Part shown: piece after piece, positions 58,650 to 64,000 of the stretch
Numbering within the stretch: position 1 is the stretch's first letter
Layout of the letters: the number at the start of each line of letters is the position of its first letter
Assembly: GCA_025358295.1 (NCBI GenBank)
Contig: JANYJY010000035.1
Span: 1-64,000 of the forward strand
Length of the DNA stretch: 64,000 nucleotides
Source: Gammaproteobacteria bacterium
GTDB lineage: Bacteria > Pseudomonadota > Gammaproteobacteria > Steroidobacterales > Steroidobacteraceae
Direction: 5' to 3'
Notes under the pieces: generated by a model
What the model was told of the DNA's origin: nothing
Database searches by the model: none
The model's input: only the letters and a program-made list of their open reading frames with translations
Translations under genes and position numbers: made by a program

Positions 58650-59138
58650 ATGCAGGTCAATCAATTCCAGCTCGCGGCGTCTGCGGCCGTCGGCAGCACC
58701 GCAGCCGTGAAGTCGGCCTTCTTCGACCCCTCCGGCTTGCCGTGGGTGGACTGGGTAATGCCGGGCACGTGGTTCAAGCTTTTAAACCTGAATCCAATGA
58801 CAGGGGGATTTTCGATGCTCCTTAAGGTTGAAGCGAACAATCGCGCGCCGATTCACGGTCACCTGGGTGCGGTCGAAGGCATCATCCTCGAGGGCGGATT
58901 TTCGTATGATCAGGACCACGGTCACACCGGCAGTTATGTCTTCGAAGGCGCCGGTATCCGGCACGAGCCCAACACGCATCCTGGCGGCTTGATCATGTTT
59001 GCGGTCATTCACGGGCCCCTCTGCGGCTACAACGCGGACGGGACGATCGCGGGCATCGTGGACGCGCGTCTAATGTACGACCTGGCGGCGGCGGCCGGCG
59101 CGGCGCAGCACATTGAAAAGCCCTCCCACTGGGTCTAG
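58650..59138 (+). CDS. Cupin dioxygenase-like (acetylacetone-cleaving / DHAP dioxygenase family)
   Basis: APIHGHLGAVEGIILEGGFSYDQDHGHTGSYVFEGAGIRHEPNTHPGGLIMFAVIHGPLCGYNADGTIAGIVDARLMYDLA; HGH...RH candidate metal ligands. Confidence 0.78.
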   Translation: MQVNQFQLAASAAVGSTAAVKSAFFDPSGLPWVDWVMPGTWFKLLNLNPMTGGFSMLLKVEANNRAPIHGHLGAVEGIILEGGFSYDQDHGHTGSYVFEGAGIRHEPNTHPGGLIMFAVIHGPLCGYNADGTIAGIVDARLMYDLAAAAGAAQHIEKPSHWV

Positions 59139-59404
59139 CCGCATCGTGTTCGCGCAGCCTAAGATTGGGGTCGGAACTACGCCTCCATGGTGCTGGCATG
59201 AATAACCCTTGCCGAGGGCGATGGTCGTGAGCGCCGGATAGGGTCGCCCTTACATCAGTCCATTCGTCTGGAATAATCGTCTCAGCAGGGTCCAGGGCGC
59301 CCGCGAGCCGAGATGATTGAGGGCGGCTGTAGTCTTTCGCCTACGGGCAATGGCACCATTGTCGTACGCGACTCGGAACCCCAATTGAGCCACACTTTAA
59401 CGTC

Positions 59405-60169
59405 ATGACACCAATGGACCATCTTTGGAGTAATCCACAGCCTGAAAAGGCTATATCATTCATAGAGATACTCGGGGCGGCTGTGTGTGCACTGGTCGGT
59501 GAACGATGCCGCCCGTCCTACCTGCACGACATGCGCGGCGAATTGCATACGCTAAACAGCGCCGTCGAACTACTCGCTCGCGCAGCAAAGAGCCCCGAAG
59601 CCAATTCAGCTATAGTCGAAAAGGCCTCTTCCATCGCCCGGCACTCGCTGGCTAAACAGGAGAAATTGCTGGTCGAACTCGTGAATCAATTGACGCCGCA
59701 AAGGGAGGCCCCGATGGACGTCAATGTCGGTGATTTGGTCAGCGACGTGCTGCGATTCGTTCGCAATGAATCAGCGAAAAAATCGATTACGTTTAGATCT
59801 GATTTGGCACGTGACGTTGTCGTGCTTGCCGAGCCACACAAGTTTCGATTGTTAATTCTCGGACTATGCTCGACGCTGACGGACGGGCTTCCTGCCGGAA
59901 CGGTCATCGACGTCACCGTCACTCGATCGGATCTCAGCGCGTTGATGGAGTTCGGCCCCATAGTTCCATGTGCGTCCGTTAGGCCGCCCAGTGACCTTTT
60001 GCACTACGCGCCTGAAAAGACGTCCACCTATGAATTGTTATTGTCACTGCTGCGGCAATGGGTATCTGACAATGCCGGCGCAATCGAGCTGTCGCCCGTC
60101 TCACATTTGCCGAAAGCGCTGCGGCTCTTCTACCCCATGCCAGCCCAAACCGCGGGCGCGGGACCATGA
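59405..60169 (+). CDS. Degenerate histidine-kinase-like protein
   Basis: HisKA-like LHDMRGELHTLNSAVELLARA; ATPase-like segment EPHKFRLLILGLCSTLTDGLPAGTVIDVTV lacks the usual N-box Asn; no G-boxes seen. Confidence 0.55.
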   Translation: MTPMDHLWSNPQPEKAISFIEILGAAVCALVGERCRPSYLHDMRGELHTLNSAVELLARAAKSPEANSAIVEKASSIARHSLAKQEKLLVELVNQLTPQREAPMDVNVGDLVSDVLRFVRNESAKKSITFRSDLARDVVVLAEPHKFRLLILGLCSTLTDGLPAGTVIDVTVTRSDLSALMEFGPIVPCASVRPPSDLLHYAPEKTSTYELLLSLLRQWVSDNAGAIELSPVSHLPKALRLFYPMPAQTAGAGP

Positions 60170-60534
60170 CACTAGAAATCCTCTACGTGGAGGATGACGC
60201 GCTGGTTCGCGAACTTACTCTGGAATTGTTGTCGGACGGTTCACGGGCAGTTGTGGCCGTGGCAACTGGCGAAGAGGCGCTGAGCGTATTGAGCGAGAAA
60301 CGATTCGATCTCGTCGTAACCGACATAAGCCTGCCAGCAATGTCCGGCGTCGAGCTGGCCCGGCAAGTTGCCGCCAACTATCCCTCACTGCCTATTATAT
60401 TGGCCTCTGGATATCTCTTGGATCCGAAGGATTGTGGCTTGGGGACGCAGGTGCGGGCTATTGCGAAGCCGTTCACTACGCTCACATTCGACCAACTAGT
60501 ACAGGAACTGTGCACCAGTCCAGGCGCTAGTTAG
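60166..60534 (+). CDS. Single-domain response regulator receiver protein
   Basis: ILYVEDDALVRELTLELLSDGSRAVVAVATGEEALSVLSEKRFDLVVTDISLPAMSGVELARQV...AKPFT; ATGA overlap with upstream gene. Confidence 0.93.
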   Translation: MTLEILYVEDDALVRELTLELLSDGSRAVVAVATGEEALSVLSEKRFDLVVTDISLPAMSGVELARQVAANYPSLPIILASGYLLDPKDCGLGTQVRAIAKPFTTLTFDQLVQELCTSPGAS

Positions 60535-60599
60535 CGGCGCCGCCAGTTTACCCTTGCTGAGTGCGGCCAAAGAGTAGGGATATAGCGTGGCCACCGAGA

Positions 60600-62993
60600 C
60601 TATCGATTGTCAATCGAGCGAAGAATATCCACAATCCGGTCGGGATCGACTGGCTTCGTAAAGTGATGGTTGAACCCCGCGGCGAGCGCATGCGCTTTGT
60701 CTCGGTCCTGACCCCAGCCCGTGATGGCAATCAATGTTGTCGCTCGTCCGAGTGACCCTTGGCGCACTGAACGCGCGACCTCATACCCATTTAATTCCGG
60801 CATTCCAATATCCAAAAGCGCCACCTCGGGCTGGAATTCTGCAAATGCGGCGAGCGCAGATTGACCATCGTGAACCACGCGAACATCGTGATCGTGCAGC
60901 TGGAGCAACATTGCAAGGCTTTCGGCAGCGTCGCGATTGTCATCTGCTATGAGGATCCGGCGGCTCGTCGGCGGCGCCTCACTAACCGTCTGAGCGGAGA
61001 CGAGATGATTACTTCGCCTGCTTTGGTGAGGCAACCAGACGATAAATTCGCTGCCTAGGCCAACGCCCCCGCTGCGCGCCTCGATTCGTCCGCCGTGAAG
61101 TTCCACCAAACCTTTGGTCAGGGCCAGTCCGATGCCTAAGCCCCCTTCCGAGCGGTCCAGCGTCGATTTCACCTGCGAGAACATGTCGAAGACCTTCGCA
61201 GTTGCCTCAACCGGAATACCAATCCCAGAATCCGTCACTGCGATCAATACGCCGTCCACCGCAGATTGTACACGCAGTTGTATCTGCCCCTGCGGGTCGG
61301 TATATTTCGCGGCATTGGTCAACAGATTCGCCAGAATCTGCGCGAGCCGCAGTGGATCCGCCACAATTTGCACCGGTTCCGCCGGCGCTTCTACGGAGAA
61401 GTGGTGGCGTTTAGCATCAATGACCGGCCGCGCGGTTTCCACCGCGGCTTCAACAACATCCTTGAGGTCAGTCGTCTCAAGCCTGAGCTCAAGGATTCCG
61501 CGCGTGACGCGAGAAATGTCCAGTAAATCATCGAGCAACAGAGCCATATGATGCACCTGGCGACCGATGACTTCGTGACTCCAGCGTTTTTGCGCCTCTG
61601 TGGACGAGTCTGATTTCGAAATCAGTGCCGCCTGGCGAATCGGCGCCAACGGGTTTCTCAACTCATGCGCCAGGGTGGCGAGAAATTCATCCTTGCGTCG
61701 ATCGGTCTCCCGCAATGCGGCTTCCGTTCGCTTGCTCTGGGTAATATCACGGGTAATTTTCGAAGCGCCGATAATGTTCCCCCGAGCATCCTCGATCGGC
61801 GAAACGGCCACCGAAACATCAAGTTTGACGCGATCCTTGCGCAATCGAACGGTTTCAAAGTGGCTTATCCGTTCCTTTTTCCGAATGCGATCAAGAATTT
61901 CCCTTTCTTCATTTGCGCGGTCCTGCGGCAGGATTCGCGCCGTCGTATGGCCGATCATTTCCTCGGCTAGGTAACCGTACATGCGCTCCGCACCGTGGTT
62001 CCAACTGGTGATCACGCCGGTGAGGCTCATGCTGATGATGGAGTCATCGGATGAGGTGATGATGGCGGCCAGGCGCGCTTGAGCCTCTTCCGCTCGTCTG
62101 CGCTCGGTAATGTCTTCGACGATACCGGTGAAGTGATGTGGGTGGCCAGCCGCATCGCGCACCAGCGCGATGGTGCTTAGACACCAAATCACCCGACCGT
62201 TCTTACAAACGCAGCGATTTTCCAAGAGAAGATCGGCAATCTCCCCGCTCGCGAGTTGGCCCATTTGCTGGGATGCGCTCGTGACATCGTCTGTATGGGT
62301 CAACTGCAAGAGAGTCCGTTGTCGAAGCTCCTCGATGGAGTACCCGAACATGTCGATAAATTTTCGATTCGCGTTTAGCAACTTCCCACTGGAGTCGGTG
62401 ACGGCAATGCCCACAGCCGCTTGATTAAAGACCGTACGATATTGAAGCTCGCTTTCACTCAGCGCAGCTTCCGCGTGCCGTCGCGCCGTCACGTCGTGGA
62501 ACACCACGACAGCGCCGATGAGATTGCCCTTTGGGTCACGAATGGGCGCGGCGCTATCTTCGATCGACGTCGTGACTCCGTGCCGACCCACCAAGGCAGT
62601 GTGATTGGTCAATTCGACAATTCGACCTTCGCGCAGCACCACATCGACGGGGTGTTCGGCCGGCTGGTTCGTCGCTTCGTTGAGAAGGTTTAACACGGTG
62701 CGCAAAGCGTGGCCTTGCGTTTCCTTGGATGTCCAGCCCGTCATTGATTCGGCGACTGGATTCATGAAAGTGACGATGCCGCGGGCGTCGGTGGTTATGA
62801 CCGCATCACCGATGCTAGACAACGTGACGGCAAACCACTCGCGCTGCTGATGCAACTCTTCGAGGTTGCGCTCCAATTCCGCTTTTGCGTCACGAAGTTG
62901 CTGTTCGACCCGCTCACGTGCGAGCAACACGGCCTCGGCACTGCGCAACACGGTGATCCGCAGTTGCCGATCTTCTTCGTCCTCACCGGCCAT
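60600..62993 (-). CDS. Multi-PAS hybrid sensor histidine kinase with C-terminal receiver domain
   Basis: Three PAS repeats; ATLAHELRNPLAPIRQA (HisKA); LAQILANLLTNAAKYTD (N-box); RRILIADDNRDAAESL...VALLDIGMPELNGYEVARSV...FTKPVDPDRI (REC). Confidence 0.92.
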   Translation of the reverse strand: MAGEDEEDRQLRITVLRSAEAVLLARERVEQQLRDAKAELERNLEELHQQREWFAVTLSSIGDAVITTDARGIVTFMNPVAESMTGWTSKETQGHALRTVLNLLNEATNQPAEHPVDVVLREGRIVELTNHTALVGRHGVTTSIEDSAAPIRDPKGNLIGAVVVFHDVTARRHAEAALSESELQYRTVFNQAAVGIAVTDSSGKLLNANRKFIDMFGYSIEELRQRTLLQLTHTDDVTSASQQMGQLASGEIADLLLENRCVCKNGRVIWCLSTIALVRDAAGHPHHFTGIVEDITERRRAEEAQARLAAIITSSDDSIISMSLTGVITSWNHGAERMYGYLAEEMIGHTTARILPQDRANEEREILDRIRKKERISHFETVRLRKDRVKLDVSVAVSPIEDARGNIIGASKITRDITQSKRTEAALRETDRRKDEFLATLAHELRNPLAPIRQAALISKSDSSTEAQKRWSHEVIGRQVHHMALLLDDLLDISRVTRGILELRLETTDLKDVVEAAVETARPVIDAKRHHFSVEAPAEPVQIVADPLRLAQILANLLTNAAKYTDPQGQIQLRVQSAVDGVLIAVTDSGIGIPVEATAKVFDMFSQVKSTLDRSEGGLGIGLALTKGLVELHGGRIEARSGGVGLGSEFIVWLPHQSRRSNHLVSAQTVSEAPPTSRRILIADDNRDAAESLAMLLQLHDHDVRVVHDGQSALAAFAEFQPEVALLDIGMPELNGYEVARSVRQGSLGRATTLIAITGWGQDRDKAHALAAGFNHHFTKPVDPDRIVDILRSIDNR

Positions 62994-64000
62994 TGGAGCT
63001 TCCGAGTGCTCGCGCGGCGAGCATGGTGCCTTCAACACGAGCACGAATCTTGGCAAATGCGGTGTCGCGGCTGGTCGATCTGTCATCGCAAAAGGGAGCA
63101 AAACCACAATCGTCGGTGGTTCCAAGCCGTTCAATTGGAATGTAGTGGGCGGCCTGTATTACTCGATCGCGTACTTCTTCGGGAGTCTCTATTCGTGGGT
63201 CAATTGGAGCAATCACGCCCACGAATACGCGTTGATGCGGTCGGAGCCGATCGCGAATCAACTTGAGTACATAGTCCCGGTCTGCCTCGCCCGCGAGTGC
63301 GGCGTAGAAATTCGTTACGTTGAGCGCAAAGAGGCTCGGCAAGAGTTCCGCATAGTCCACATCGGCACTATGCGTTGAGTCCCAATCCCCACCCGGGCAG
63401 GTATGGACTCCGAGTTTAAGGCGCTCGGCGGGCGAAAATCGCATGAACGCCAAGTTATTCAGCTCGACAAAGGGACTGAGAAGAGATCCCGACGGGTCGA
63501 CCTTCATCGCCAGGCGGCGTTCGGTAAAGTCGATTTGGACGCAGGCAGCCCCTCTTGCAAAACAGCGCCTCACTTCGGTCACATGCTCGGTCAGTAAATC
63601 GGCGAGAAATTCATCCCTGGAATAGCCCTGTATGGTCTCGGCCGGATACAGCAGACTTAGGGCGGACGGCGATATGACCGCCTGTTTGAGCGGAACGCGG
63701 GCGATGCGGGACGCAAACGCCAGATATTCGTCTGCGTACCGGTGATAGTAAAAGGGTTTGCATAAGAGGCGAGGCATTCGCCGGGTATGCCCTGCAGAGA
63801 ACGGAATCTTGAACCCGTCCGGAGCAGTATTCGGTAGCCCATGAACGCTATAAGTCCAGAAATTTTGGTACTTACGTTGTTCGCCATCGGTAATGATCGG
63901 TGAGCCCGTCGCTTCAAAGCGCGCGATGGTATCGCGCACCGCTTCGTCGTAGAGGGGTTCTAACGCCGGGTTCGAATTGTCGCCGCCGGCGGCAGAGATT
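62983..64000 (-). CDS. MetE-like (cobalamin-independent methionine synthase family) protein, 5' end outside window
   Basis: Frame open to the window edge (NPALEPLYDEAVRDTIARFEATGSPIITDGEQRKYQNFWTYSVHG); QIDFTERRL; LKLGVHTCPGGDWDSTHS; LGTTDDCGFAPFCDD. Confidence 0.85.
   Translation of the reverse strand, partial: ISAAGGDNSNPALEPLYDEAVRDTIARFEATGSPIITDGEQRKYQNFWTYSVHGLPNTAPDGFKIPFSAGHTRRMPRLLCKPFYYHRYADEYLAFASRIARVPLKQAVISPSALSLLYPAETIQGYSRDEFLADLLTEHVTEVRRCFARGAACVQIDFTERRLAMKVDPSGSLLSPFVELNNLAFMRFSPAERLKLGVHTCPGGDWDSTHSADVDYAELLPSLFALNVTNFYAALAGEADRDYVLKLIRDRLRPHQRVFVGVIAPIDPRIETPEEVRDRVIQAAHYIPIERLGTTDDCGFAPFCDDRSTSRDTAFAKIRARVEGTMLAARALGSSNGR

Noticed and set aside
1-64000. CRISPR arrays, tRNA/rRNA genes, prophage or retron-like cassettes
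   Set aside because: No regularly spaced repeats, no tRNA or rRNA sequences and no phage structural genes were seen on reading.

Overview
This 64 kb window looks like a chromosomal segment from a TonB-receptor-rich proteobacterium (taxon inferred only from gene content). No rRNA, tRNA or CRISPR array was recognised. Main blocks: (1) 3.1-26.6 kb, a plant-polysaccharide/xylose locus with sialate O-acetylesterase, GH9, serine hydrolase, a TonB receptor with two tryptophan-halogenase-like genes, SapC and a cupin, then GH3-xylA-xylB-epimerase-MFS and a LacI repressor. Six near-identical palindromes (core TGRTAGCGCTAYCA, variant TGACAGCGCTGCCA) lie in the promoter regions and tie it together as one putative regulon. 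(2) 26.7-35.4 kb, an amidohydrolase and M1 peptidase divergent from an ECF sigma/FecR/STN-TonB receptor system. (3) 35.5-38 kb, a decayed accessory patch: an internally deleted GyrI-like gene, a DUF4172-type Fic protein preceded by an inverted repeat, and a truncated metallo-beta-lactamase-fold fragment. (4) 42.5-59.1 kb, a probable catabolic island with two Dke1/DHAP-dioxygenase-like cupins, a PrpE-like acyl-CoA synthetase, an E1 alpha/beta pair with a stand-alone lipoyl domain instead of an E2, three SDRs, a VOC protein, two TonB receptors, and AraC and LuxR regulators. It also holds a dead Fic remnant and an internally deleted IS110 element that keeps a structured 5' non-coding segment which may be a bridge-RNA relic. 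(5) 59.4-64 kb, signalling genes and a MetE-like methyltransferase. The best candidates for something undescribed are the diketone-type catabolic island and the LacI regulon that includes the halogenase/SapC/cupin cassette. All calls come from reading the translations and nucleotides; no searches were run.
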